Assembly (NCBI GenBank): GCA_000827495.1
Contig: KN817576.1
Coordinates: 3,358 to 67,357 of the forward strand
DNA length: 64,000 nt
Reading direction: 5' to 3'
DNA from: Hypholoma sublateritium FD-334 SS-4
Taxonomy: Eukaryota; Basidiomycota; Agaricomycetes; Agaricales; Strophariaceae
In this document: positions 19,877 to 34,105 of the stretch, piece by piece
Numbering within the stretch: the first letter of the stretch is position 1
Layout: each line of letters opens with the position of its first letter
Notes under the pieces: generated by a model
What the model saw: the letters and a program-made list of their open reading frames with translations, nothing else
The model's database searches: none
What the model was told of the DNA's origin: nothing
Made by a program: the position numbers and the translations under genes

Positions 19877-22800
19877 TCAGTACACAAATCTTTTGTTCAG
19901 ATCCTGCAGAAGAGGTCCGGTTCAATTCATACGAAACAAGACAGTCAGAAATAGGTTAACATACAATCTTGTGAGAGGCGCTTAGGAGCGGAGTCTGATG
20001 GTGTTTGTATTTTATCGCTTTGCTACTCTTTTGTTCAAATGATCGACCTTGGGAAATGACGGACTAGAAGACATACCTAATGTTATTAAATAGCTCCTGG
20101 TAGGTCTGGTTTGGGTTTTCCTCTGTCGATTTGTATTAGAACTCCAAAATTTCCGTGCAAAAAGGGAGTGAACTTACTTAGAGCGTCGGTGAATGCCTGA
20201 GTAGCATTAATGTCCCTTGAGCACAACATAACAAGCGCTGTAGGAGAAGATCCTTACCCAACTCATGGCGCCGACAGGTAATCCGTTCACTATTGTGTCC
20301 TCGCTGGTCTCCGCATCCATGCACCCCGCAAATAATATCTTTTCAAGGAATCAATATGAACATCAAAACGAGGACGTAAGCTGGGTCGCGGTGGGCTTAC
20401 AACGTCAGAGCTTGTTGCCTTATGTAGCCCCTTCTTGTTGACCTCTAGTCTAATAGATCGAGTGTTCCTATCGGAGCAATACTACGGTTACGAATTTGAA
20501 CATGTGTCGCATTATCTCTGAACGTCAAACGACAACTCACCACGTAAGGAAGGTCTACATCACGTAGGGTTGATAAATCTTTAGTTCAACCGTTTATTGA
20601 AATAATACAAACCTAGAATCGTTCCGGAATGACAAGACTTCGCCCTATAAATGAGCCTTATTCCCTGTCACGCAATAAAGCAACTTACGTCGACCAAAGC
20701 CTATATGTAATCATCGCCGAAATGAGAACATGATAAGAAATACATTTTCGGACTTACTGTTAGCCTACACCCGTCCGGGAGCGGCTTCACTAGTATTTCG
20801 TGCAACTCCTGTAAAGATAGGTATGTATGTTGCGAAAAAAAGATTTGAAGCAGCACGCACGTCATCTACGATATCTCCGTTTACCTCATAATCTAATGGC
20901 TTGATAGCTGTGAATACATGGTGAATCAGTAGTTTCCTTAACCCAAACGTCGAAAGATAGGCGTACTTTCATCCATTCCATCATCTTCGTCGTCATCTTC
21001 GTCGGGTATTTGACTCCCGTGGCCAGAATCTAAAATGAACATGTTCAACGTTATAGCGCCGACAGTGAGCCGACTGCTACAACTCACAATGAAAGAATAA
21101 CGTGTCGTCCCTTTCCGCATTTTCTACCAGTGCCTTCATGCAACGTATAATGTTGTCTCTGGTCGGGAGGCTCTCTGGTTCGCTCGAATCATCGGTGAGG
21201 AGGACAATGTTTCTTTTCCTGTAACCACCATACTCTGAAAATGCTGTCTGTAATTGTTTACGGCTCTCATTTCTGAACGCGGGCGTACCAATCAAAAATC
21301 GATAGGTTCTGTGGACGTCGATGATGCATCCTTTCAGCTCGAACGGCGTCCTTGTATAATTTATTCCAATCTATTCATACCAAACGCCAAATGTCACCGC
21401 CATGTCTAAAGGTCAATCAAAGTGCAATCAACGTACCAGCAGGGCCTTCTTCATCCCACCATATGCAAAGTCGGGCCTATAGTTCTCCTTCTGCGACGCT
21501 GGCAGCCGTTCGTTTTTGACTCGTCTCTCAGAATGGTCTACATTCGACGCACTTGAGCCTGAGGCGCCACTCGTCATTGTTGTCCCACTCAGGTGACTTC
21601 CATTTGCCCTCCGCTGGGACGGGGGCTGCAAATTAAAGTCCATGCCATGCTGCATCTGATTCGTAAGGGCATCCATATCCGGTATGCGGCCAGAATCTGG
21701 GCCCGGGCCAGCAGGCGGGGAGGCCGGGGAGGCAACATATGGTCGCGGCGACGTAGTGGACAATTGTGGAGACGACGTGTATGACGGCGGCCCCTCAGAT
21801 CCGACGCTTCGAGGGCTCAATGGCGGTCGGAAGAACTGTGAGTGGCGTCGATCGATGCTATGTGCGGGAGATGAACGCGGACTGGAAGGCGGGCGGAGGT
21901 GCTCGTTTTGACGCTGCTCTGACCGCGATACAGACGAGTGCTGTTCGCGTTCTCTGCTCTTGTATGAGGGGACACGGAGAGGGCTGTGGTTTGTCGGGCG
22001 ACTCTGCTCCAATATAGGCACCTGAGGCTGCCGCTGGCTGGATGGCGAGCGGTGACTCTCAAGGCGGCTGTGCTCCCGTGCAAATGCTCCAGACTGCCGT
22101 TGGCTAAGTTGCTCGTGGTGGTTCTCTGTGCGGTTCTGTGCATGGCTTCCCGGATAGTCACTTTCGGGGGGGTTCGCATGCGGTACCCACGAGCTCGAGG
22201 TACCAGACGCGCCATACTCAGCAGGTCCTTGGTCGCGTGCGTGACTGTCAGTTCGCGAGTGCCCATGGCTTTGGTACGCGAGATTGCCTTGGTCCCATAT
22301 GTTCTGTTGTTGGTGGTGCCGTTGCATGTACTCGGGGTATTGTGGTACAACGCTGGGTTGAGGCTCGGGCATCTGGATTGTGGGTGCGATTAAAGACGAG
22401 AGAGATTGGATGCGGGTGGGTAATATGGGTGGGTAAGGATCGGGTCCACGGGAAAGGTGTCCACCGTGGGGCTCTGGAAATGCCACAGTTGGGTGATATA
22501 TTGAAGCGACGGGGACGTGGTCTGTGGATGGTACTGGAAAGTGGGGCGGCCTGTCAATATTGAATCAATAAAGCATAGTCGTGCGGAATGGTGGTTGGAC
22601 TCACGAAGCTGGAAAGTTTCCATAGTCTCCGGGAGAGGTAAACCCACTCCCGATGCTTGACGGAGGGTTCGGAGAGCTGACATTCCATTGCATGGCGAAC
22701 GGTGCGGGGTCTTGAACATCGTCATATTGCGGACTTGGAAATCTATAGACCCAAAGCGTTCGCCCGCAAAATCTTGGGAAAGCTCTGACACTCACGGTGG

Positions 22801-22938
22801 TTGTATTTGCGGAAAGGTTGGCTGAGATGGAATACGGGGGTTAGAGGAACCAAAAGTGGCCGGGTGATATGGAGGAATCGAATTTGCATGTCTCCATGAA
22901 CACGAACGCAGGTGAGTCCCGCGCGGCGACCCAAACAT
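19877..22938 (-). CDS. Metacaspase with long Pro/Gln/Ser-rich prodomain
   Basis: A caspase-fold cysteine protease (clan CD, Arg/Lys-specific in known metacaspases) can be followed across at least a dozen exons. The first exon begins MFGSPRGTHLRSC at 22938. A low-complexity prodomain of some 400 residues follows, rich in Pro, Gln, Ser and His. The p20 part starts at KKALLIGINYTRTPFELKGC and continues with DVHRTYRFLIGTPAF. An exon joint restores HYSGHGSQIPDEDDDEDDG, containing the catalytic His. Later exons give ALVDSCHSGTIL with the catalytic Cys, then LPVGAMSWAFTDAL, and the end LLSASHKIDLNKRFVY before the stop at 19877. All joints I tried keep frame, so the gene looks intact. There is no N-terminal zinc finger. 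Fungal metacaspases act in stress, proteostasis and regulated cell death; this one's role is inferred from family only. Confidence 0.88.
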
Positions 22939-25750
22939 CTGTTCCACTCACTCCATGGGAAAACTAAGAGAAACGAAACGAGATAAGGCGTTCGTGATCC
23001 GTCGACGGTTCAAGAGATATCCTGTTGAATGGGGACGCACTAATGATCATCACGTCTCCGGTTGGGGGGGCGGTGCGGGGGACCCGAGCTGCCGTGGTTC
23101 ATGTTGATTATCGCAGGCTTGGTTTCGAGACTGATATAAGACTGGGGCGAATAGAACACGACTCCTGGAGTAAGTTGAAGATGTGGGGCAGGAAGGAAAA
23201 GCAAATGACTCCCTCATGTAGTTTTAAGCTCGAGCTTAAGTCATGGAGATGATATTCAGATCAAGCGCACCTGTCACCGATCTTCCATTTGATGCACTAT
23301 CCGGCCGGCCTCCCACTTTCGTCCAAATTACGCCCGCCTGACCGTAAACCGGATCGCATGCACACCATTCGTTGAATTAGTCCCTCGTTTCGCAACGGCA
23401 GCATCGTGACGCTGACGAAGGGTAGGCATAGATAGATATATTTTCTGTTGCAGGATGTGAGGGAGGAATAATGCTTTCCGTGAGGTACTGACCATGCATA
23501 CGGATGGGCGCCTACGGACCCATATCAAGCGCCCGCAAACTATAAGAAGATCCTGATCAATGAAAAATGTAAAACGGGAACAGGACAGCCTCAAACACCT
23601 AATGGATGTATCGCCAACGCTTCCCTCAAACAGGTCCATTGCGGAAGAGGTAAGGTGCGGTGTTTCCCGCGTCGCGTCCAAAGTTGCAACCGTGCTCACA
23701 CAATTGAGCAATTGACGATCCCCTTTTTGTTCAAATTCATCACGGATGAAAGGAGGGATTGCTGAAAAAAGTCTGCGACGGACGTTCCGGAACGCACCGA
23801 TGATCCTCTGGGGCTTGAGCCCCGCAAGCCCCGCATGAGCGAGATAAATATAAGTAGTGGTCTGGATCACAATTTAATACACTGCGGATGTTCGTCCCGC
23901 TCGATGACGTCGCAGTTGGGCTTTGCCGTTCTCTCGGTGAGCATTGGGACCGGCATAGTACGAACATCGTAGATGTCTCTGAGAGCAAGCCTCTGCGAGC
24001 GACATTAGCGTTGAACGGAATACAACTTATCAAGATTGATAATAACCACCTTCGAGTTTTTAAATAGACAATGGCAGATGGTCCAGAGCGAGTGAAGCAG
24101 TTTTGAAGTTGATATACTTAAAGGCCGAAGGTGGTTTTGTTGGGCTTTCGCATGAGGATGGATGGCACGGTCACATGGTCCAGGACTCCAGGACATAAAG
24201 ATAGCACCCCGGCCAGAGTCCGACATCCAGACGCGCCACTCAGATTGATAACGCGGACATCCATTGGTAAAACCGCTGACTTAAAGAGCAGCAAATTTGA
24301 GCCGATTGGAGAAGGTTAAGAGCCTGCGTGACGAGGTAGGATGCGGATGGCCCAGAGGTAGTGACAGGGTACACGACGCAGGGGCTACGTGATCCAGGGC
24401 AAGATAATAACCAATTGAAGGCATGCGATATTTTGGAAGACGAAGATATGTTAGATGAAATATATATGGGCGAGAGCCATGCAAGCTATCATAGAGCGGG
24501 ACACCAGAGGAAAAGATTGGGAAAGAGCGCGGGAATATCTCGCAGCCTCGCTCTATATTGGTTCCGAGTCAGCCTGCCCTAACGTATTTGAAATGGTCCG
24601 TGCACCAACCATCACCGTTTCGATCCCGCTCCTCCCCTTCACTGTATGATGTCTTGCTTTCCATCCAGGCTCTACCAACACGGCAAAGATAACTCTATTA
24701 CACGTCGCTCCCATCTAACGCCGAACGTGTACTACGTTGGCCATTCAACCACGGGATACGCTCCGATGCGCTGCATACGGATCAAAGCTCTCGAAAAAGC
24801 ATTATACAGTGTAATGTTCGGATTCTGGAACAGAATTCGCAAATGTCAGGCCGCCGTTATACCTCTCAGCAACGACATCTATATTGTGTCACTCGAACCT
24901 GAGGTTGCTGGAAGGCTGGCCAGATGCCACCGCAATCCCGAATGACTGTCAGGAAACCTCCGCGAAATGAGCGCACCGCTGAATGCTAATTTTCTGGGCA
25001 CTGGAGCTCTCGGTATTTCTAGTCAACGATCTGCCTTCCATTCTGAATTCCTGTCCATCTTGGATGTCTGCCTCATGCAACGACGGATTGCCATTCATCC
25101 TTCTCATCGGGTTGACCGCCATGATCTCTTATATCCCCGTCTTCTTCTATTATTATCGGATTATTTTCGCTGATATGCGTCGCCTTGATGCGCTGCGAAG
25201 CATGTCGTCGAGGATGCAAATGACTACTTTAATTTCGAACGGTTCAGCTACTCGAGCTTGTAATTGAAACATCTATGTGCGCTTGGGCTACTTTTTTCCT
25301 AGAGACTGCAAAGTATCTCTGTCTATGTGCCGGTGTAGTGCGAAGGCAGCACATATTTACTCCGTTAATGTCAGCGGCCTATCGATTCCTTCATCATCTC
25401 TGAGGCCGAGACTTGATCAATATCTGACGGAGAGAGCCGACATTTCAATGGGAAATCTGTCTTCCGTGGGTTTTCGAAGTCACGCCCACGACATGTGTAC
25501 GCCGTCTGTTGGCCATATGTCGAGGAATATATGGGATTTCTTGCATGTTTCGGTTGATTGAGGTCTACGATCACTGGGCCGACATATGCGACACCAAAAA
25601 AGTGGAATTCTCTCCTCCGTAACATTAGCAAGTTGCGCTCGCCGCTCTGAGAGCGATCGGGACACATGCCAAGGCACGGGATCGTGCATGTCAATGCGGA
25701 CGGTGTTAATTTTTTTATATCACAGCCAGCAGTCTACGCCAGCTCTCAGT
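22939..25750. other. Mostly unassigned DNA
   Basis: Positions 23328-23870 hold a 180-codon minus-strand frame without family features; it may be chance or part of a gene. About 24130-24620 is distantly related to 32330-32800 (see findings). Small frames at 24646-24945 and 24983-25267 are unconvincing. Confidence 0.4.
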
Positions 25751-25754
25751 CTCG

Positions 25755-25761
25755 ATATAAA
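25755..25761 (+). promoter_or_regulatory. TATA box of secreted CBM1 gene
   Basis: CGATATAAAAACGCG lies about 109 bases upstream of the ATG at 25864. TTTCTTCTATCCCTACACC follows, typical of a fungal initiator region. Confidence 0.6.
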
Positions 25762-25863
25762 AACGCGAAATGCTTTCTTCTATCCCTACACCTTCAGCCA
25801 ATTACCTTGAGCTACGGTGCGCTCCTCACTCCTACCAGTCTCTCCCAGGTCCCTGCAGTCACC

Positions 25864-27250
25864 ATGCGCTTGTTCCCCTTCTCCGTGGCTTTCTTTGCCA
25901 TCTCTGTTGCAGCAGTTGAAATGTACGCGCTCGTCGACGTGAATGCGGTGCTCGGATTCGACACCGGCCCGGACAACTTCTACAACGCACCCACCCCTCC
26001 GTGGGTTGTCGGGGCCACCCCTGGCTGGTACTACGGGCCTAACCCGCAGAAGTACCCCGACCTCTGGTGCCTCCACGAAGTCAGCACTCTATCTCCGAAT
26101 CCAGCAAATTTGTGCTGACCCCTTCGCGCCAGTTTATGTGTCGCCTCCTCTGGTACTACCCCAACGCACTGCACTGCCCCACCCCGCTACCGTACCCGCC
26201 GCCGCCACCGGTTACCACCACTGATACCGTTACCAGCACGAAGACTACGACCACTACCGCGACGACCACAGTCACGGACACAAGCACGACAACTGCGACG
26301 AAGACTACCACCACCACCATCACCGCAGCGCCGACACCTATCGATGGGTACATCGAGACCTTCGACAACATCACCGCTGCGGTACAGGCCGACGATTTCC
26401 TGACATTTGGCCTTGTGGAGACCGTCGCTGGTATCACTTTTTCTGCACCTCGAATGGCCTGAACAGTGTCTGACTTGAATATTCCTCGCGCAGACTGCAT
26501 GGCTATGTGTGATTCCGTCCCAGGCTGTACCTTTGTCAACTGCGAGTGGTTTTCCCTCTATGAATTCTACTTTATCTGACATTCCCTCAGCTTTCCACGA
26601 CGTCAACGGCAAGGTACCGTTCATTCATGTCCCACTGCACTGCTCCTCGCGCTAACGCCGCTCCAGGGCGGCAGCACAGACCTGACGTGCTCACTGTTCT
26701 CGTTTTGCCACACCACCGCGGACGCGGATAACGCGGGGGGACAGAGCCAGCCTGACGGGAGCATCGACTTCATCATAAACAGCGACGGGTGGTGCAAAGT
26801 CGGCAATGGTACCCTCCCGACGAGTACCTCTTCCTCTTCGAGCGCCGCGACGCCAACCACGACCACATTGCCATCTACATCTACTACTACGGCGGCTTCC
26901 ACGAGCACGCCAACGACAACGACGACAAGCACCTCGAAGTCTACCAGCAGCTCTACGACAAAGACATCGACCACAAGCACGAAGACGACATCCACGAAGA
27001 CAACGACTCCCGCACCGACGGGCACTGGCATTGCGCATTACTACCAGTGCGGTGGAATTGGGTACATCGGGTCAACAATTTGGCGAGTTGTTTCTTGCTA
27101 ACATCGCGGGGCCGATGCTTATTATGGATATGTATATTCTAGCATCGCACCATATCAATGTGTGGTCCAGAATCGTGAGCTATGCCACTCCTTTCATCAT
27201 ATCTGCGGTTCTGACGTGCTCCTCCAGCGTACTACTCACAATGCATTTAA
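25864..27250 (+). CDS. Secreted modular protein with C-terminal CBM1
   Basis: Seven exons join in frame to 351 aa: 25864-26079, 26133-26430, 26494-26541, 26591-26613, 26667-27082, 27143-27174 and 27228-27250. The order is signal peptide (MRLFPFSVAFFAISVAAV), a Trp/Tyr-rich domain ending near HEFMCRLLWYYPNALHC, a Thr-rich linker and a Cys-bearing domain. The Cys-bearing domain includes DCMAMCDSVPGCTFVN, FHDVNGKGG and a FIINSDGWC end. A second Ser/Thr linker and a family 1 carbohydrate-binding module (YYQCGGIGYIGST to VVQNPYYSQCI) follow. CBM1 binds crystalline cellulose, so the protein is probably exported to plant cell wall material. Introns at 26542 and 27083 begin GCGAGT, not GT, and only this reading completes the Cys domain and CBM1. 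The middle domain's function is unknown to me. Confidence 0.82.
26542..26590 (+). other. GC-AG intron 1
   Basis: The donor is GCGAGTGG and the acceptor CCCTCAG. The joint gives VN|SFHDVNGK in frame. No GT donor nearby keeps the frame. Confidence 0.7.
27083..27142 (+). other. GC-AG intron 2
   Basis: The donor is GCGAGTTG and the acceptor ATTCTAG. The joint rebuilds a Cys codon (TG|C) and completes a four-cysteine CBM1. Reading through instead stops at 27101 with a broken module. Confidence 0.7.
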
Positions 27251-28468
27251 ATCAAATATGACCGAGCTTGTATAATTTCTTCGTATGAATAGCGAACGTA
27301 GCCAAATTTAAAGATCTTTCTTGGGGTCGAATGTGCTCCCTGCATGCAAATATTGTCATAAGGATCGATATGTTCTTCCATACTGTTTTTTCTGCTCCGG
27401 TAGTGTGCTCATTGATCTTGATATATCTCGTTGATGTGGACTATTAAGTCAGATGGCCATGCCTCTTATTAAACAAACCATTTTTCAGAGGCTACTGGGC
27501 ATCAGGCTGCTTGCTAGGTCGCATAGTCTATGAGCGATTCCCGACCTGTTATCTTAAAACTTACGCTATTGATACCACTCTGGGCACGGTGCACGGCCAT
27601 GTACGATAGCAACCATGATGTGTAACACGGACGGGGATTCCATGCCGCTCGAAAAGGAGATACGATCCCCGAGGTAGACGCGTCTGAGATTAGATCGACC
27701 ACCTCAAGAAACCCCCATCAAGCTTATATCTAGGGGTACCGACTATTGAGCATGGTTTGAATCTGGGGGGATTACAAAGTAGGTCTTGTCTTGTCTTCTG
27801 CCCAAGCCGCAAAGCAGTGCGTAAGACAATCATCATTCGATTATATCGGGCTCAGAATGTGTCTTATTTAACTATACTTGTATGTGTGAATAACCGTTGG
27901 CCTATTATTTGGCGGTTTTCTGTTTTAGTTAGCTACACTTTGCACGAACGGAACTTGTGTATTCATATTTCCTTTCTAGGAAATTTGAGTAAAGTTTATT
28001 AATAGATTTTCCATATATATCTTATAGTGAAGCGTTTACATAGTCCAGAGTGCGGAGGATGCATCGTTGCCCAAACGATTTTGCTATCTATGCGCTCAGG
28101 AACTCCACAGAATATTTATTGTAATAAATCCATACCCGAGTAAAAAGTAATAATTTCAAACATCCTCACCGGCCTCGCGTTGACTCGAAAGTATGATTAA
28201 TAGTATTTGGAGTTAAGAGCGTTCAGTATTCCTTCAAAAACGCCCTAGGACATGATCATGAGCCACTGAAGCGATTATTCCGTGTCATTTTATTTGAAAA
28301 AACCGTTCAAACGGTCAAATATCCCATGCACCTACGGAAACAATTACAAACGATATAAGTAACAATAAATAGCAAGTATGGCACAGTGTGATAGCTCGTT
28401 ACGAGCGTGTATATTAGTATGCAGCAATAAGCCAGATATAATGATAGCGAGAATTGGAACGAAAATAC
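27251..28468. other. Intergenic, no gene seen
   Basis: AT-rich DNA between the converging CBM1 and GMC genes. I see no RNA gene or repeat. Confidence 0.55.
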
Positions 28469-30768
<2,300 letters not shown>

Positions 30769-30826
30769 ATTAATGCCAGGGAAACACGGAAAGTGAAGAA
30801 TGAGCAATATCATTTCCATTTCCCAT

Positions 30827-30836
30827 CTTTTATACC
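30827..30836 (-). promoter_or_regulatory. TATA box of GMC oxidase gene
   Basis: On the minus strand, GGTATAAAAG lies about 60 bases upstream of the ATG at 30768. Confidence 0.65.
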
Positions 30837-30950
30837 TCAAAAGTATCCCGCCGAACATTCAAACGTTTCAAAATTATTGCTGGCCGGGCGCTCAGCCGTT
30901 TGGTCCTGTGAACTCATCCGTGAAATGAGAACGATGCCCGACGCGTTATT

Positions 30951-31238
30951 TTAGGTTTCGCGCCATCTGTCCCAGTTCCGGAGCGCTGTCCGGTCGCCAG
31001 TTGCTGACAGAGAGATTATGCACGATATGTAGTTCTTACCCGAGCCAGATCCTCCCATGATCAACGTCGCGCAGCGGTAAAACCTCTTACCAATCTGCGG
31101 TGCTGCATAGAGAAAGCGGCAACAATGAAGCGGGATGACACAACTACATATATAAGTAGCTGCGACGGATCGACGGGTGTACTCGTGGTACTGATAGCGG
31201 CTAAGCGCCATGCTAATCAGCAATTTGCGCAGTTGCAC
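30951..31238 (-). pseudogene. P-loop GTPase-like fragment
   Basis: A 95-codon frame contains ATLIMGGSGSGKNYI, which resembles the Walker A of Agaricomycete AIG1-like GTPases (MGxTGSGKS/T), followed by a diverged ISLSATGDRTALR stretch. The Ser/Thr after GK is replaced by Asn and no downstream G motifs are found. It looks like an isolated, decayed piece. Confidence 0.35.
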
Positions 31239-31595
31239 AGAGTCGCACTGTCATTATTTCTGCAGGGAAATTCATTGGGGTTGGGTAATAGATGTGTTAG
31301 CTGAGGACAGCTGAGCACTGTGTATAAGACCAGCTCTGTACAGTGCGTTATGCCATATACTGTGTGGCGGTTCTTGACATCTTCGCCCCATCCTGATTTA
31401 AGTAAATATTCGGATATAGCCTGATGCCCTATTTATATTATTATTGATTATTATCTCATCTCAAATCTCAGAGTCAGCAAATGTACATATCATTACCCAT
31501 GTTTCCACCACCGCCAGGGGATGCAATCCTCCGCAGTCCGGATACCCGCCCTGTTGTGACTCTGAGTCAGTATTCCCAGGCCTGAGATTTGTATA

Positions 31596-32191
31596 CAGTC
31601 GCNCCTGCCGTAACCCATATATGAGATACCCCATAACCCGTAATATCCCATAGAAATTCGCGTCCACCGAGTTGGTTCGCGGGGAAATCCAACCCATAAC
31701 CCATAACTCCCAGTACCCCATAACCCATACCCGCTGGCGGGCAAAACCCATACATTACCTTCCATATTTGGCTTANTTCACGCACAAATGGGGTTCAAAT
31801 ATTACGTTTCCATGCTGAACGGTGCAAATTACAGTGGAAATCNATAATTCACCTTGAATTCACGGCGACCGCCTCACATTTTATACCCATTTCTTCGCTA
31901 TTTCCACTTATATCTATTTTTATATGACCTCCGAAACTTTTCGATACCCTCAAGTTTGACCTCACATGATTCAAGCAGTCCGGAAAACGACCTTTGTNCA
32001 GTAATATTACAAGGTTAATGATATAACGTGCATTGAGCAGCAAATCTCAGAAATATAATATGTCCTAGAGCCCCAAAGTAACATATTATTTTCGAGATCT
32101 ATTTTTAGTGCGCCTGACCTACCCCATATCCTGCCATAACCCATAGCCTGGGACGTCCACGGATCGCTATGGGTTATGGCAGGTGCGACTG
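31596..32191. mobile_element. Non-autonomous TIR element with TA target duplication (MITE-like)
   Basis: The left end reads CAGTCGCNCCTGCCGTAACC from 31596; the right end, reverse-complemented from 32191, reads CAGTCGCACCTGCCATAACC. Both continue with CATA, giving 24-base terminal inverted repeats with one mismatch and one ambiguous base. A TA dinucleotide flanks each end (31594-31595 and 32192-32193), as left by Tc1/mariner-type integration. The 596-bp inside has no transposase frame. Near both ends are clusters of CCCATAAC motifs. I infer a MITE moved in trans. Confidence 0.82.
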
Positions 32192-32919
32192 TAGTTGCAC
32201 GAAAGGCCAGAAGCGTAGATTATATGTAGCAGAGAAGACCCTCGACACAGGGATGCAAATCATTGGCAGCGAAGATAGAATGCTTATTTGACAGATCGAA
32301 TCATGGCATGACGTATCTGAGATAGAACACAGAAGGTGGATCGCCTAACAAACTGCACGAGGCGTCAAGGAGTCGTCGCTCAGGTTGGCAATGCGGAGAT
32401 CCACTGGAAAAAGCACTGGGAGAACAGTGCGTTTAAAGCCAGGTGGAGACGATTGCAGTCTGCTCGACGATGCGAAGATGACCTGGTATGAATGCGGATG
32501 ATTACTCGAACAAAAAATTGCGAAACACATAAGTGTCAGCAGATGTCGGAGATTGGGATCTCAGGCAAGCTGGCAAGATGTTGGTTGGCGAGGGAGATGT
32601 AAAACTCGGAAAGAGGGAAAATCCGTATGGTTATGTTGGACATAACTACCCAGTTCGCAAAGGCGCTAGGCGGGGGATAGCGGGTTGTTCGCGGGTCCAT
32701 GGAGCGACTTGGAATTGGGGAGACAGGCAACACACGGGCCTAGAGTTCGGTACTTATAGTCTTCCGCCGGTTGCCTGCCCTAATATTATGGTCCGTGCGC
32801 GCCAAATTGCTGAGCATCGTGACGTCGGCACCGTTCACCTTCAAATGCGTTGCTCAATCTCAACGATATCTATTATCGTCTCCATTCAGTTTTTGCTCAT
32901 ATACTTAATCTAAATACGT
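32192..32919. other. Unassigned; diverged repeat partner
   Basis: About 32330-32800 is distantly similar to 24130-24620. No convincing gene. Confidence 0.4.
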
Positions 32920-32960
32920 CAAGCTTCAAGCTTCAAGCTTCAAGCTTCAAGCTTAAGCTT
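32920..32960. repeat. Heptanucleotide tandem repeat (CAAGCTT)n
   Basis: Five perfect copies of CAAGCTT (32920-32954) followed by AAGCTT. Each copy contains the palindrome AAGCTT. Confidence 0.95.
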
Positions 32961-34105
32961 TCAGTTTAATTTCCTGGTTTCATGTGGCAAAGGACGAAGT
33001 GGACATACAATTCATTTAAGGTGCGCTACACGCAGGCTGCGCATGAACTGCTGTCCCCTTGCTTATTATTTCAACTTACGCTTGTAAAGAGTATTGAAAA
33101 CAAGATGCTCCATCCTTAAATAAGCATCGCGCTATGGCGGTGCAGGACAACTCGCGTTACGCAGGACGTCGCCTTCCAGGGCAGCTCCCACGGCAGTGCC
33201 GTTTTCTGCGCGCTCCCCATTGGCTTCGGCGTCTCCGCCCAGTTCAACAACCTCCCTAGTGAGTCGTAGAGACATGTGCCCACCAAAAACGCCTACTCCA
33301 GCTTCCTCTTCTCCGTCTTCGGGCCGGGTACCAAGTGCCGAAATGGAGGCTACGTGCGTGCGCGCGGTACGTCTCGACTCAACCTCGACTGGTCGCCACC
33401 GTGCTACATTCATCCTTATGCTGAATACCAGCAACCTTCAATATGCTCGATTTCGGCCTTCTTCATTAGCCGCGCGCCTTAGCTGAAGTACTTCAAGTTA
33501 GTTCGTATTAATTAGCAGTATGCCGTTACGTATCAGGTTTTTCTTTCTTTCTTTTACACACCGAGGATTGTCTTGAACAGGATGCGGGAGGTTAGTCTTT
33601 TCAATGACGTAGTCTGAGCATTGATTTGAGTTCATAAATTCATAGCGCCTTCGCAAAGAGTTCTCATGCACGCGACCGACAGCCTGCAAATTTTTGGCGT
33701 CTCTGTGGTGACTTGATGAACTGTTTCGCGTCTTCCAATAATCTCGTATCCGTCACGGTGATCTTCATACTAGTAATTGATAGCTATAATCTCGACGACT
33801 GCTGGGAAACAGTACTCGTCATTGCTGCTCCAGCCGAATCTAGTTACGGGATCCAGTAAAATTGCGTAGAGACTAGCAAACGGTGCTGGTTCCGCATCAC
33901 CACCTACTCCAATAAGCAGTGCGTTCGAAACAATCGAACAATTATGAAAATGCGAGTGTACACATGTTTGATTTTACAAAAAAAACAAAAGAACTACAGG
34001 TGTACAGTAAATATGGCTACAAAACGTAAAGGTCATGATAGAGAGGAAATGCCGACGTAACGGTCATGATATTGTCGTTAGAAAACTTGAAGAACTTATC
34101 GCGTT
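32961..34105. other. Intergenic, with a possible coding relic
   Basis: Positions 33130-33480 are GC-rich and coding-like (for example HGSAVFCALPIGFGVSAQF in one frame), but the frame shifts after about 33260 and no family is recognised. The rest is AT-rich. Confidence 0.35.

Noticed and set aside
26156..27038. Val-rich minus-strand frames across the CBM1 gene
   Set aside because: They are antisense shadows of the Thr-rich linkers.
31461..31785. Repetitive minus-strand frames with MGYG and VMGYW stretches
   Set aside because: They are translations of the CCCATAAC clusters inside the TIR element.
31600..32190. Telomere-like CCCATAACCC runs
   Set aside because: The unit is not the fungal telomere repeat CCCTAA, and the runs lie within an element with defined inverted ends.
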